Assembly (NCBI GenBank): GCA_026416955.1
Contig: JAOAEE010000027.1
Coordinates: 62,001 to 126,000 of the forward strand
Direction: 5' to 3'
Source: Ignavibacteria bacterium
Lineage (GTDB): Bacteria > Bacteroidota > Ignavibacteria > Kapaibacteriales > UBA2268
DNA length: 64,000 nt
The notes under the pieces: model-generated
What the model saw: the letters and a program-made list of their open reading frames with translations, nothing else
What the model was told of the DNA's origin: nothing
Databases searched by the model: none
Shown: positions 17,297 through 27,797 of the stretch, in pieces
How positions within the stretch are numbered: position 1 is the stretch's first letter
Layout of the letters: the number at the start of each line of letters is the position of its first letter
Position numbers and translations under genes: made by a program

Positions 17297-18514
17297 ATGG
17301 CTGCGGAATTTAAGTTCCCGAATGAAATCGACCCATTGGGAAGCAATGTAAATAGAACATTAGACTTTCAGCGATTGTCACAAGGTAAGCAAAAACAAAT
17401 TTCTGTTCGTGTCGGGGAAATAATTCGTGGCAAAATTGTAGAAGTAATTTCTCCTACACAGGCAATCATATCCTTGCCCGATGGTACTTTTTCCGCAGAA
17501 ATTACTGGGAAGTTTAAATCGGGAGACGAACTTTTCTTTCGTGTCCAATCTGTCGAACCATCGCTTGTTCTAAAAATCTACAGCATTTTTGTCGGCAAAG
17601 AAAACAAAGAACTTCCAATAAGCGAAATTCTTCGAATTCTTAACCTACCAAAAACAAACTTATTTGAAACTATTATTTCCAATGAAAAAAATAAAGCAAA
17701 TGTAATTATCCGAGAAGATGTAATACTAAAAGCTAAGTATGCAAATAACTTTCTTGAAAAATTTTCCAAAGAAAACATCGAACTATTGCTTCGTTTTATT
17801 GATTTTGCACTTGAAAGCAATATTGAACCAAATATTGAATTTTTCGAGCATTACAAAAGAATGTTCCTACTCAAAGAGATAATCCCAAAATTAATTTCGG
17901 TATTAAACCTCAATCTTGAACTTTTCCCAGATAGCACAAAAAGTAAAATTCAAGAACTTAGAAAAATTCTTCAACAAAATGTCCCATTTTCAACTTTTAT
18001 TAAATATTTTAGCCCAAACTTTAATCACATTAACGAAAACATATTCAATTTGGTCGCTGAATTAAAAACCCAAAAACTATCCACGGATATGACAAGTATT
18101 GTGGATGACTTTTTGAAATGTTTTAACTCCTTATGGATTATTAATAGTGCTGCATCTCTTTCGGTTGGAAATACAATATTCTTTATTATTCCTTACATAT
18201 GGGAAAACAATGTCAGATTCACTCTTTTCCGTTATAGGAAAAGAAAACTTGGGAATACAGACGAACACAAATTCAATCCCGAGGACGAAGAATTAATCCA
18301 ACCAATAAAAGAAAACTTGGAAAAAGAAATGGGCAATTATTTTACAAGCAGCGAAGGGAGAAATGAATTAAACTTACTTCAAAGTAATTTTCGTAGAAAT
18401 TCTAGGAAGGAAGGTATTCGTCTAATTATTAAAACACCGACTGGAAATACTCAACTTCTGCGTCTAATAAATTTGCCAAACGATAACCAAACTGGAGTTT
18501 CGATTGTAATCTAA
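17297..18514 (+). CDS. Uncharacterised protein, possibly flagellar hook-length control (FliK-like)
   Basis: This 405-residue soluble protein has no signal peptide. An N-terminal beta-rich module (about 38-100) reads VGEIIRGKIVEVIS...SLPDGTFSAEI...GDELFFRVQSV, a layout seen in the N-terminal part of some FliK-type proteins. The C-terminal part (about 290-400) contains TIFFIIPYIWENNVRFTLFRYRKRK, which resembles the FliK pattern of a hydrophobic 'IP..' strand followed by charged strand residues. Flagellar genes are present elsewhere in the window, which supports but does not prove the idea. FliK controls hook length and switches export specificity. The ATG at 17297 is preferred to the in-frame TTG at 17291. 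cysS follows 46 bp later. Confidence 0.6.
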   Translation: MAAEFKFPNEIDPLGSNVNRTLDFQRLSQGKQKQISVRVGEIIRGKIVEVISPTQAIISLPDGTFSAEITGKFKSGDELFFRVQSVEPSLVLKIYSIFVGKENKELPISEILRILNLPKTNLFETIISNEKNKANVIIREDVILKAKYANNFLEKFSKENIELLLRFIDFALESNIEPNIEFFEHYKRMFLLKEIIPKLISVLNLNLELFPDSTKSKIQELRKILQQNVPFSTFIKYFSPNFNHINENIFNLVAELKTQKLSTDMTSIVDDFLKCFNSLWIINSAASLSVGNTIFFIIPYIWENNVRFTLFRYRKRKLGNTDEHKFNPEDEELIQPIKENLEKEMGNYFTSSEGRNELNLLQSNFRRNSRKEGIRLIIKTPTGNTQLLRLINLPNDNQTGVSIVI

Positions 18515-18560
18515 TTCTTTTATATTATTTTTGTCAATTTACTATTTTACTTTCTTAAAA

Positions 18561-20033
18561 ATGGGATATCAAATTTACCTTTTTAATTCACTTACAAGAA
18601 AGATAGAAAAATTTGCACCTCTGGAGGACAAAATAGTAAGAATGTATTCTTGTGGACCAACTGTGTATAATTTCGCCCACATCGGTAATATGCGTTCCTT
18701 CCTTTTTGCCGACTTGCTCCAAAGGGTACTGAAAGTAGTTGGAGGTTACAAAGTTCGTTGGGTAATGAATATCACAAATATTGATGATAAAACAATACGT
18801 GATAGTGCAATAGGAAGCCCCGCTTGGCTCCCAGAGATGGGAAAGCAAAGCAACGACCCAATGAAAAATTTAACTAAATTTACTGAATTCTATAGAAAGG
18901 CTTTTTTGGAAGACATTCAAAAATTAGGTATAAATCTAAAAGATTTCTACAAAATGCCCAAGGCAACCGATTACATTCCCCAAATGCAAGAATTAGTACG
19001 ACGTATTGTCGATAAAGGCTTTGGTTATATTGTAAACGGTTCTGTTTATTTCGATGTAAGCAAATGGCGACAATACGACATTTATGGAAAGTTATATCAC
19101 ATTGACTTTGAAAAATTTAAAGAGGGCTCTCGTATAGATGCAGACTCCTACGACAAAGAAGAATTTTCGGACTTTGCCCTTTGGAAGGCAAGAAAGGAAG
19201 GAGAACCTTATTGGCAATTCACACTTAATGGAGTCAAATGCGACGGTAGACCTGGGTGGCATCTTGAATGCTCCGTAATGGAACGCGAAATCTTAGGGCT
19301 TCCTTTCGACATTCATACCGGTGGGGTGGATTTAAAATTCCCCCATCACGAGGACGAAATTGCACAGAGTAAAGCTGGTTATGGAGTAGAACCTACTGTT
19401 TTCTGGTGCCACAACGAATTCCTTCTCGTCGAAGGGAAAAAGATGAGCAAATCGCTTGGTAATTTCTTTACTTTGCGGGACCTACTTGAAAAAGGTATCG
19501 ACCCTCTCGACATTCGCTTTCTTATGCTTTCAGCGCATTACTCTACTCAGCTAAACTTTACATTCGATAGTTTAAGTTCAGCCCGAAAAGCTCGACAACG
19601 AGTTCAAAACTATATTTACGACTTATTTGACAATCAAAATTTAAAAGGGAAAGAAATTAGCGTCGAACAATTAAAAGATTCTGTATTTGGCGAATTGGCA
19701 AACGACTTGCAAACTCCAAAAGCTCTTGCTCATCTATTCGACTTTTTGAACAACAATCCAGCCGACGAAGTTGCTAAAAGTTCTGCAAAAGAATTAATTA
19801 AGTTTTTCGAGGAATTAAATAGCATTTTCAATGTTTGGAAAATCGAACCCCGTCCTAAAGTCGAATTTACAATACCCGAAGAAGTCCAAGAACTCGCAGA
19901 AAAAAGATTGAACGCAAGAAAACAAAAGAATTTTGCTCTTGCCGACCAATTGCGAGAAAAAATTAAAGAAAAAGGATTTCAAGTAGTCGATACAAAAGAT
20001 GGGTACATAATTAAACCACTCACAGAAGAGTAA
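18561..20033 (+). CDS. cysS: Cysteine--tRNA ligase
   Basis: CysS charges tRNA-Cys. The ATG at 18561 gives a 490-residue protein with the normal N-terminus; the in-frame TTG at 18531 lies in untranslated-looking sequence. The class I motif is CGPTVYNFAHIGNMRS, with the first zinc Cys at about residue 31. The remaining zinc ligands fall in WHLECSVME and FPHHEDEIAQS. The KMSKS loop is GKKMSKSLGN. The tRNA-binding C-terminus has ARKQKNFALADQLREKI, typical of CysS. A short insertion around PAWLPEMGKQSNDPMKN separates the first Rossmann segments. It converges on the phosphohexomutase gene. Confidence 0.97.
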   Translation: MGYQIYLFNSLTRKIEKFAPLEDKIVRMYSCGPTVYNFAHIGNMRSFLFADLLQRVLKVVGGYKVRWVMNITNIDDKTIRDSAIGSPAWLPEMGKQSNDPMKNLTKFTEFYRKAFLEDIQKLGINLKDFYKMPKATDYIPQMQELVRRIVDKGFGYIVNGSVYFDVSKWRQYDIYGKLYHIDFEKFKEGSRIDADSYDKEEFSDFALWKARKEGEPYWQFTLNGVKCDGRPGWHLECSVMEREILGLPFDIHTGGVDLKFPHHEDEIAQSKAGYGVEPTVFWCHNEFLLVEGKKMSKSLGNFFTLRDLLEKGIDPLDIRFLMLSAHYSTQLNFTFDSLSSARKARQRVQNYIYDLFDNQNLKGKEISVEQLKDSVFGELANDLQTPKALAHLFDFLNNNPADEVAKSSAKELIKFFEELNSIFNVWKIEPRPKVEFTIPEEVQELAEKRLNARKQKNFALADQLREKIKEKGFQVVDTKDGYIIKPLTEE

Positions 20034-20073
20034 TATAAAAAGTTAGTTTTTTCTCAAAAATAATAAAGAAGTA

Positions 20074-21471
20074 TTATTTAAGCAACTTCATAGCGTTTTC
20101 AAGAAGTTCATTTACTATACTCATCGAACTTGCCTCTGCATAGAAGCGAATAAGGGGTTCGGTACCCGACGGTCGAATCAAAAGCCAACCATCATCAAAG
20201 AAAAATTTATAACCGTCTTTGGTATCAACATTTTTCACAAGGTATTTTCCAATTTTTGTAGGTCCCTTTGCACAAGCACGCAACAAAGCCTTTTTTTCTT
20301 GCTCACTAACTTTTACATCACGCCGCCAATATCTATGAGTACCAAATTCCTTGTCCAATTCATCGGAAAGTTCTTTGATAGACATTTTCCTTTTTGCCAT
20401 AATTTCAAGAAGTAGAAGAGCATTGAAAATTCCATCACGTTCGGGTATATGAATGATTGTCCCAAGGCCACCAGATTCTTCCCCGCCAATAAGAATTTTT
20501 TGTTCAGCCATCAACTTTGCAATATGCTTAAAACCAACTGGAGTCTCGAACAAAGGAATATTGTGTTTGTCGCAATATTTATTTACCATAGAAGTTAAAG
20601 AAACAGTTTTTGCAACAGCACCTTTTTTACCTCGTATTTCAAAAAGGTATTTTAGCAAAATCATAAACACTCGATGGGAATCAACAAAATTTCCTTCGTT
20701 ATCAACAACTCCAAGACGGTCGGCATCTCCATCAGTCGCTATTCCAATATCATACTTTCCAGTTTTCATCAAATCGAAAAGAGAATGCAAATTCTCTGGG
20801 ACTGGTTCGGGATGGTGCAAGTCGCCAAAAGATGGGTTGAATTCGTTGTGAATTTCAATAATATTTGGCAAAAGAAGTTTAAGTATACCCTGCCCAGCAC
20901 CATACATTGGGTCGAAAACTATTTTAAAATTTTTCGAGCGGATTAAATCTATGTCGATTTTCTTTTTTATGTAGCGAATATATGGTTCGCGAGCATCGAA
21001 AGGACGAATCATTCTCGTTCCTACATAAATATCCCAAGGCTTGAACTTAAATTTCGGGACTCGTTGAATATTTAGAAGTTCTGCTTCCACCTTTTGAACT
21101 TCTTCGGGTGGAGCTGGACCACCAAAACGCCCTTTTATTTTGTAACCATTATAAGTTGGTGGATTATGTGAAGCGGTAATTACAATTCCTAAATCGGAAC
21201 CTTTTTGCTTAGTATGGAACGAGACCATAGGAGTAGAAGCAAAAGTATTTGTCAAGTGGGCAACAATACCGTTGGAGGCAAAAATCAAAGCAATTTCGTG
21301 GGCAAACTCTTTAGAAAGAAAACGTGTATCATATCCAATTACAACAGAAATATTTTGTTTTTTTAAACTTTTTAAATAGTTGACCGTTGCAAGAGCCACT
21401 TTGTGAAGGTTTTCAAAAGTGAAATCCCGCGCGATTTCACCACGCCACCCATCAGTTCCGAAAACTATCAT
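20074..21471 (-). CDS. Alpha-D-phosphohexomutase (phosphoglucomutase/phosphomannomutase family)
   Basis: A 465-residue four-domain mutase that moves phosphate between C1 and C6 of a hexose phosphate. It has FGTDGWRGE at the N-terminus, the phospho-serine loop ITASHNPPTYNGYK, the metal loop DGDADRLGV, the sugar-binding loop GGEESGG and the C-terminal phosphate-binding RPSGTEPLIRFY. These mark the enzyme as complete. Substrate choice among glucose, mannose and glucosamine phosphates cannot be read safely. The GEESGG loop favours glucose or mannose phosphate over GlmM, whose active loop is usually ATASHNP with GEQSGH. The end of enolase lies 28 bp away on the same strand, suggesting a shared sugar-phosphate role. 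Confidence 0.92.
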   Translation of the reverse strand: MIVFGTDGWRGEIARDFTFENLHKVALATVNYLKSLKKQNISVVIGYDTRFLSKEFAHEIALIFASNGIVAHLTNTFASTPMVSFHTKQKGSDLGIVITASHNPPTYNGYKIKGRFGGPAPPEEVQKVEAELLNIQRVPKFKFKPWDIYVGTRMIRPFDAREPYIRYIKKKIDIDLIRSKNFKIVFDPMYGAGQGILKLLLPNIIEIHNEFNPSFGDLHHPEPVPENLHSLFDLMKTGKYDIGIATDGDADRLGVVDNEGNFVDSHRVFMILLKYLFEIRGKKGAVAKTVSLTSMVNKYCDKHNIPLFETPVGFKHIAKLMAEQKILIGGEESGGLGTIIHIPERDGIFNALLLLEIMAKRKMSIKELSDELDKEFGTHRYWRRDVKVSEQEKKALLRACAKGPTKIGKYLVKNVDTKDGYKFFFDDGWLLIRPSGTEPLIRFYAEASSMSIVNELLENAMKLLK

Positions 21472-21498
21472 AAACTAAATGTATTATGTTAAACAATA

Positions 21499-23095
<1,597 letters not shown>

Positions 23096-23099
<4 letters not shown>

Positions 23100-23422
23100 A
23101 AAAGTAATTTTTCAATTTCTTCAACTATTTTCGACTTCCCGACAGCACCAATAGTTGCACTCATCAACTTACCATCTTTAAAATAAAGTAAAGTTGGTAT
23201 TGAACGAACTCCGTAAGTAATAGCTGAATTTGGATTACTATCTACATCGAGTTTGCAAACCTTAACTTTTCCGTCGTATTCGCGAGCAATTTCCTCAACA
23301 ATTGGAGCAATCATTCTGCAAGGAGCACACCAAGTAGCCCAAAAATCTACAATCACTGGAATTTTTGAATTTAAAACTTCTTCTTGGAAGTTTTGGTCTG
23401 TAACGTGAACAACCTGTCCCAT
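23096..23422 (-). CDS. trxA: Thioredoxin
   Basis: A 108-residue single-domain thioredoxin with active site ATWCAPCRMIAPI, the buried Asp in VIVDFWATW, and the cis-proline loop RSIPTLLYF. It reduces disulfides in cytosolic proteins with electrons from thioredoxin reductase. There is no signal peptide, so a cytosolic location is expected. It heads the trxA-phhB-eno unit, with a 55-bp AT-rich spacer to asnS upstream. Confidence 0.97.
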
Positions 23423-23477
23423 AACACCTTTAAAATTAAAATAAATTTAATAAATCGAAAAAAATGTTAATTTATTT

Positions 23478-24848
23478 TTAAGGCACAATTCTATAAATCA
23501 TTCTTGGGAAAGGAATAACTTCCCGAATATGCTTAGCACCAGTAATCCATTTTACAGTTCTTTCGATGCCAAGACCAAAACCGCTATGGGGAACAGAACC
23601 ATACCTTCGCAAATCAAGGTACCATTGAAAAGCCTCGAGAGGTAGGTTTTCCTCTTTAATTCGCTCAAGAAGCAAATCGAAGTTGTCTTCTCGTTGACTT
23701 CCCCCAATAATTTCACCTCCACGCTCTGGGGCAAGCATATCCATAGCAAGAACCAAATCTGGATTCATCGGGTCGCGCTTCATATAGAAAGCTTTGATTT
23801 TCGCTGGATAATGGTGAATTATGCAAGGTTTGTCGAATTGTTCCATTATTGCTTCTTCTTGGACGGCTCCAAAATCTTCCCCCCAAGGGAATGGTTCTTC
23901 GATTTCTTTGCCATCAACTTTTCGAATTAATGGAACGTTATTTTTATTTAGCCATTCGACTGCTTCTGTATAAGTCATTCTATAGAATGGCCTTTTGACT
24001 TTCTCGAGTTTGGAAAAATCCCTTTCAAGAGTATCAAGTTCTTTTCTGCAAGTCTTTAGAACGTATTGAACAATATATTCAACAAGGTCTTCGGCAAGGT
24101 CCATATCGTCTTCCAAATCGAAATATGCCATTTCGGGTTCAACCATCCAAAATTCTGTCAAGTGCTTACGTGTCTTGGAAAGTTCTGCACGAAAAACAGG
24201 CCCAAAAGTATAAACTTTACCCAATGCCATTGCAGATGCTTCGGCATACAATTGCCCAGATTGCGATAAATAAGCCTTCCCCAAATCAAAATATTCAGTT
24301 TCGAACAAAGTTGTTGTACCTTCGCAAGCATTAGGAGTAAGAATAGGAGAATCCATTAATTTAAAACCATTACCGTCGAAAAAGTCCCTAATAGCTTTAA
24401 CAACTGCTGCCCTAACTCTCATTATTGCGTGTTGCCGAGAAGAGCGCAACCAAAGGTGCCTATGCTCGAGTAAAAAAGTATCTCCGTGTTCTTTTGGGGT
24501 AATCGGATAATCTTTTGTTAGTTGTATGATTTTGATATCTGTAACATCAATCTCAAATCCACCGGGTGCTCTTTGGTCTTCGCGAACTCTGCCTTTTATT
24601 ATTACTGAACTCTCTTGTGTCAACTGCTTAGCATTCTCGAAAACTTCTTCGCTAACGTTTGGTTTAAAAACAACACATTGGACAATGCCAGTACCATCTC
24701 GCAACATAATGAATTGCAACTTGCCTTTGCCAGTCTTATGGTAGACCCAGCCACGCAATTCGACTTCTTCACCAACATAATTCGCTAAGTTTTCAATATA
24801 TTGATATGATTTATATCTCGAAATAACTTTTGTTTCGACATCAATCAT
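23478..24848 (-). CDS. asnS: Asparagine--tRNA ligase
   Basis: A class IIb aminoacyl-tRNA synthetase of 456 residues. It has an N-terminal OB-fold anticodon-binding domain (VELRGWVYHKTGKGKLQFIMLRDGTG) and a catalytic domain (about 130-456). The motif 2 loop is TFGPVFRAE..KTRKHLTEFWMVEPE, with FLLEHRHLWLRS near motif 1, and motif 3 is SGFGLGIERTVKWITG. The pattern MAYFDLEDDM and the lack of an aspartate-type signature point to AsnRS rather than AspRS. Presence of AsnRS implies direct charging of tRNA-Asn. The start overlaps the stop of the upstream barrel-protein gene by 4 bp (ATGA). Confidence 0.94.
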   Translation of the reverse strand: MIDVETKVISRYKSYQYIENLANYVGEEVELRGWVYHKTGKGKLQFIMLRDGTGIVQCVVFKPNVSEEVFENAKQLTQESSVIIKGRVREDQRAPGGFEIDVTDIKIIQLTKDYPITPKEHGDTFLLEHRHLWLRSSRQHAIMRVRAAVVKAIRDFFDGNGFKLMDSPILTPNACEGTTTLFETEYFDLGKAYLSQSGQLYAEASAMALGKVYTFGPVFRAELSKTRKHLTEFWMVEPEMAYFDLEDDMDLAEDLVEYIVQYVLKTCRKELDTLERDFSKLEKVKRPFYRMTYTEAVEWLNKNNVPLIRKVDGKEIEEPFPWGEDFGAVQEEAIMEQFDKPCIIHHYPAKIKAFYMKRDPMNPDLVLAMDMLAPERGGEIIGGSQREDNFDLLLERIKEENLPLEAFQWYLDLRRYGSVPHSGFGLGIERTVKWITGAKHIREVIPFPRMIYRIVP

Positions 24849-25510
24849 TTTCCACCAAAAGTAATTCCAACACCAAGAGTGAAATAATTTTTGTTGCTTT
24901 CGTTAGTAACATTACCAATAAGATTAACGAACCAATATTTTGCTTCAATATTTAAAGTAACAATTTCGAAGTCAAAATCTAATCCCGCACCCAGCCCAGC
25001 TCCAATTCTACTTTCGGTTTTAGATGTCGCAATGGGAAGCTCTTGATTCAATTTTACAATATCAATAGTGTTTACTAAATAAAAGTAGGATAAATTTCCA
25101 GAAATATAAGGTGAAACAAAGCTTTTCAAAAGGAATAAATCGAAACCTGCAGATATCGGAATAAAATTTTGAATAGTCTTTAAAACAACAGTATCATAGG
25201 GTTGTTCTGGGAAAAATAATCTCAATTCGGTTTGGGGAAATCTATTTAACGAAAGACCCCCTTTAAAATCCAAATTGTTCGATAAAGGTAGATTAAGATT
25301 CACGCCGAGGAAATATCCATTTTTTGCACCTTGGCGAATAACATCCCAAAATTTGTTATTTAAACTTATTTTATCGGAATTATATACATTATTAATTTGT
25401 GAATTGGGAGTAGCAAGGCCTACTGAAAATCCAAAGCCAATATTTTTTGAATAAATATGATTTAAAATAAAAAAAACAAAAAATAAAACTAATATTACAT
25501 TCTTCTTCAT
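24845..25510 (-). CDS. Outer-membrane beta-barrel protein
   Basis: This 221-residue protein has a signal peptide (about 1-21) and alternating-residue beta-strand patterns through to the end (IGFGFSVGLATPN, NLDFKGGLSLNRF, SAGFDLFLL, ESRIGAGLGAGLDFDFE, NIEAKYWFVNLIGN). It ends in a short strand, FTLGVGITFGGK. This looks like the 8-stranded OmpW/OmpA-like barrel class common in Bacteroidota (PF13505/PF13568-like). A specific role is not apparent. It overlaps asnS by 4 bp downstream and diverges from the OmpA-family gene. Confidence 0.8.
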   Translation of the reverse strand: MKKNVILVLFFVFFILNHIYSKNIGFGFSVGLATPNSQINNVYNSDKISLNNKFWDVIRQGAKNGYFLGVNLNLPLSNNLDFKGGLSLNRFPQTELRLFFPEQPYDTVVLKTIQNFIPISAGFDLFLLKSFVSPYISGNLSYFYLVNTIDIVKLNQELPIATSKTESRIGAGLGAGLDFDFEIVTLNIEAKYWFVNLIGNVTNESNKNYFTLGVGITFGGK

Positions 25511-25549
25511 AATTTTTAAAAATTAACCACAATTAAACTTCGTTTTTAT

Positions 25550-25557
25550 TATCTTTG
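25550..25557 (+). promoter_or_regulatory. Candidate -7 element for the OmpA-family gene
   Basis: TATCTTTG fits TAnnTTTG exactly, 60 bp upstream of the preferred ATG at 25618. The upstream sequence has no perfect TTTG at -33. A 60-bp AT-rich leader is reasonable for an abundant outer-membrane protein. Confidence 0.45.
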
Positions 25558-25617
25558 AACTTTACAAAATTAATAAAAGTTTTAATATCTTTATTATTAA
25601 CAAATAAGGGTTGCTCT

Positions 25618-27594
25618 ATGAAGAAGTACTTCTGGTTTTTGCTTTTCGCTATTTTGACTACGTCTTTTTCTTTTTCACAATCCACCAAACCAATTTTCCC
25701 GTTGAACTTTGGTCTTTGGGGATATTACAGCGCGGATTTTTTCTCACCAAATTTGGATTGGTTTGCTTACAATTCTCAAACCCAGTTGTACCAACAAGTT
25801 GGTTCAATCAGCGAAAATAAATTAGGTTCCGGTATCGGCTTTGGTGGAATAATCAACTATCCTTTGACAAACAATCTATTCATTACTGGAAGAATTGGCT
25901 ATAATTATTACGCTTCCGACCTAAATTTCTACCTTTTTAATTATAATACTTTAACTTACACTAAAACCGAAGATGCTCTAAATGTAAAGTTTTCCTATCT
26001 TGAAATTACCCCGGGAATTCAATATTATCCAAAACTTACAGGTTTTGAAAATTTATATCTTTTAGGGGGACTTGAATTGGGTTCCTACTTAACCAATGAA
26101 ATTACAAATAACGTTACCAATGTAAGTAGTGAACTTCAAGATTTAAAAACTCGTATCGCACTTGTTCTTGGCTTAGGTTATACTTTTCAAATTTCTAATA
26201 ATGTCTTTATTTCGCCAGAAGTTTCTTTTCGAATACCATTTACAAAAATTTACAACCAAGACTTCCCAGACATTTTGGATAATTTCAACAATGTTCTTGC
26301 ATATCATAACGAGCAACTTTCCAACTCACAATTGAGAATTGGAGTTAATCTAACATTCTCTATTACTCCAAAGAAACAAGAGCCTTATATCCCAGAAGTA
26401 CCCGGCGAAGTTGGATTCAAGGAAGTGCTTGCATTAAACAACGAAGGCAAATTCGTACCGGCAACAGTTATTAAAGTCGAAGACACTCGTTACCAAGAAT
26501 ATTACCCCTTAGTTCCATATATCTTCTTCGAGGAAAATTCTGCGAAACCAGCCTCAAATACTCAAATTCTAACCTCCAGAGCCGAAGCAGGAGCTTTCGA
26601 CCCAAAAACCCTACCAATGGACGCATTAGAAATTAACAAACGCACTTTGGATATCGTTGGTTGGAGGCTTAAAAACAATCCCCGTGCAGACCTCACCGTT
26701 GTTGGAACTATTGATGGCTCCCCTGCAGAGAAGAATAATAAGCAACTTCCACTTGAAAGAGCAAATTTTGTAAAGAACTATCTTGTTAACAATTGGAACA
26801 TTAACGAGCAAATCATAAATGTTCGCACATCTCAATTTCCAGCAAAACCCTCGACCTCAAATGTTCCAGAAGGTGTTGCAGAAAACAGGCGAGCCGAACT
26901 ATCAAGTTCTAATCCCGATATTCTTGCTCCAATCCTAATTGAAGGTGATAATCAAAGAATAGCCGAGCCGGGTTTAATTCAATTTGTACCCTATGCAAAT
27001 GTTAAAGACTCAATTACTTTTTGGGAAATTGATGTCTTCCAAGGTGGAAATTTACTCAAAAGACATAATGGTAATGGTCAACCTCAACCATTGCATTGGA
27101 CAATAAAGCCAAACGAACTTGCCGCAAGCAATGTCCCTGTTGATTATACCTTAATTGTAGAAACTATCAATGGAAAAAAATACAAAGCAAACGGCTCGCT
27201 TCCAACCGAATACCTTTCTCAATCTAAAAAGAAAGCAGAAGAACTTCCCGATGTTACCATAACGAAGTTTAGTCTTACACTTTTCGATTTCGACAAGGCT
27301 GATGTTTCGGCACAGGACAGAGAAATTATTAATAAACTCGTTTTACCAAACATTAAATTCAACTCGACTGTAAAAATTTATGGATATACCGATAAAATTG
27401 GAGACGATGAATATAATCTCCGACTTGCTACAAGAAGAGCAGAAGCAGTAAAAAATATAATACAGGCCCAACGAAAGAATGTCAAAATCGAAACTTACGG
27501 AGTTGGCGAACGACAATTACTTTTCGACAATGAAACTCCAACCGGCAGACATTTATCGAGAACAGTCCAAATTGTTATCGTAACACCAAGATAA
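25618..27594 (+). CDS. OmpA-family outer-membrane protein with peptidoglycan-binding domain
   Basis: Starting at the ATG at 25618, which gives a clean signal peptide (MKKYFWFLLFAILTTSFSFSQ), the product has 658 residues. The in-frame start at 25555 would put 21 residues ahead of the signal. Residues about 25-250 form a beta-barrel. A middle region contains a degenerate OmpA-like fold (FEENSAKPASNTQIL, VVGTIDGSPAEKN, LERANFVKNYLVN) and then a beta-sandwich segment. The C-terminal OmpA domain has FDFDKADVSAQDREII and GYTDKIGDDEYNLRLATRRAEAV, which bind diaminopimelate peptidoglycan. The protein therefore probably anchors the outer membrane to the wall. A strong stem-loop follows the stop. Confidence 0.9.
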   Translation: MKKYFWFLLFAILTTSFSFSQSTKPIFPLNFGLWGYYSADFFSPNLDWFAYNSQTQLYQQVGSISENKLGSGIGFGGIINYPLTNNLFITGRIGYNYYASDLNFYLFNYNTLTYTKTEDALNVKFSYLEITPGIQYYPKLTGFENLYLLGGLELGSYLTNEITNNVTNVSSELQDLKTRIALVLGLGYTFQISNNVFISPEVSFRIPFTKIYNQDFPDILDNFNNVLAYHNEQLSNSQLRIGVNLTFSITPKKQEPYIPEVPGEVGFKEVLALNNEGKFVPATVIKVEDTRYQEYYPLVPYIFFEENSAKPASNTQILTSRAEAGAFDPKTLPMDALEINKRTLDIVGWRLKNNPRADLTVVGTIDGSPAEKNNKQLPLERANFVKNYLVNNWNINEQIINVRTSQFPAKPSTSNVPEGVAENRRAELSSSNPDILAPILIEGDNQRIAEPGLIQFVPYANVKDSITFWEIDVFQGGNLLKRHNGNGQPQPLHWTIKPNELAASNVPVDYTLIVETINGKKYKANGSLPTEYLSQSKKKAEELPDVTITKFSLTLFDFDKADVSAQDREIINKLVLPNIKFNSTVKIYGYTDKIGDDEYNLRLATRRAEAVKNIIQAQRKNVKIETYGVGERQLLFDNETPTGRHLSRTVQIVIVTPR

Positions 27595-27611
27595 TTTCTT
27601 TCTTTCATAAA

Positions 27612-27639
27612 AAGAACAAGGGAGCAATCCCTTGTTCTT
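27612..27639 (+). terminator. Strong stem-loop, probable transcription terminator after the OmpA-family gene
   Basis: A perfect 12-bp stem (AAGAACAAGGGA / TCCCTTGTTCTT) is closed by a GCAA tetraloop of the stable GNRA type, 17 bp after the stop. The right arm ends in TTCTT followed by CTATTAATT, so there is no long T run. It is the clearest hairpin in the window. Confidence 0.8.
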
Positions 27640-27734
27640 CTATTAATTGCAAAATAAAGTATTATTTAATAAAAACTTTTTTCAAAAAATTATCTTTAGA
27701 AAGTCCAAAATTACCCGCCACATTAATATTTATT

Positions 27735-27762
27735 TTTGAATTTCAAATATTCTTTGAATATT
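27735..27762. promoter_or_regulatory. Two overlapping palindromes upstream of topA
   Basis: TTTGAA-T-TTCAAA (27735-27747) overlaps AATATTC-TTT-GAATATT (27746-27762) by 2 bp. Both are perfect inverted repeats, ending 35 bp before the topA start. The second contains TATTCTTTG, one base longer than the TAnnTTTG -7 consensus. A binding site for a dimeric repressor is possible but unproven. Confidence 0.35.
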
Positions 27763-27797
27763 ATCGTTAAAATTTTTCTTTCTAAATTGAAATAATT

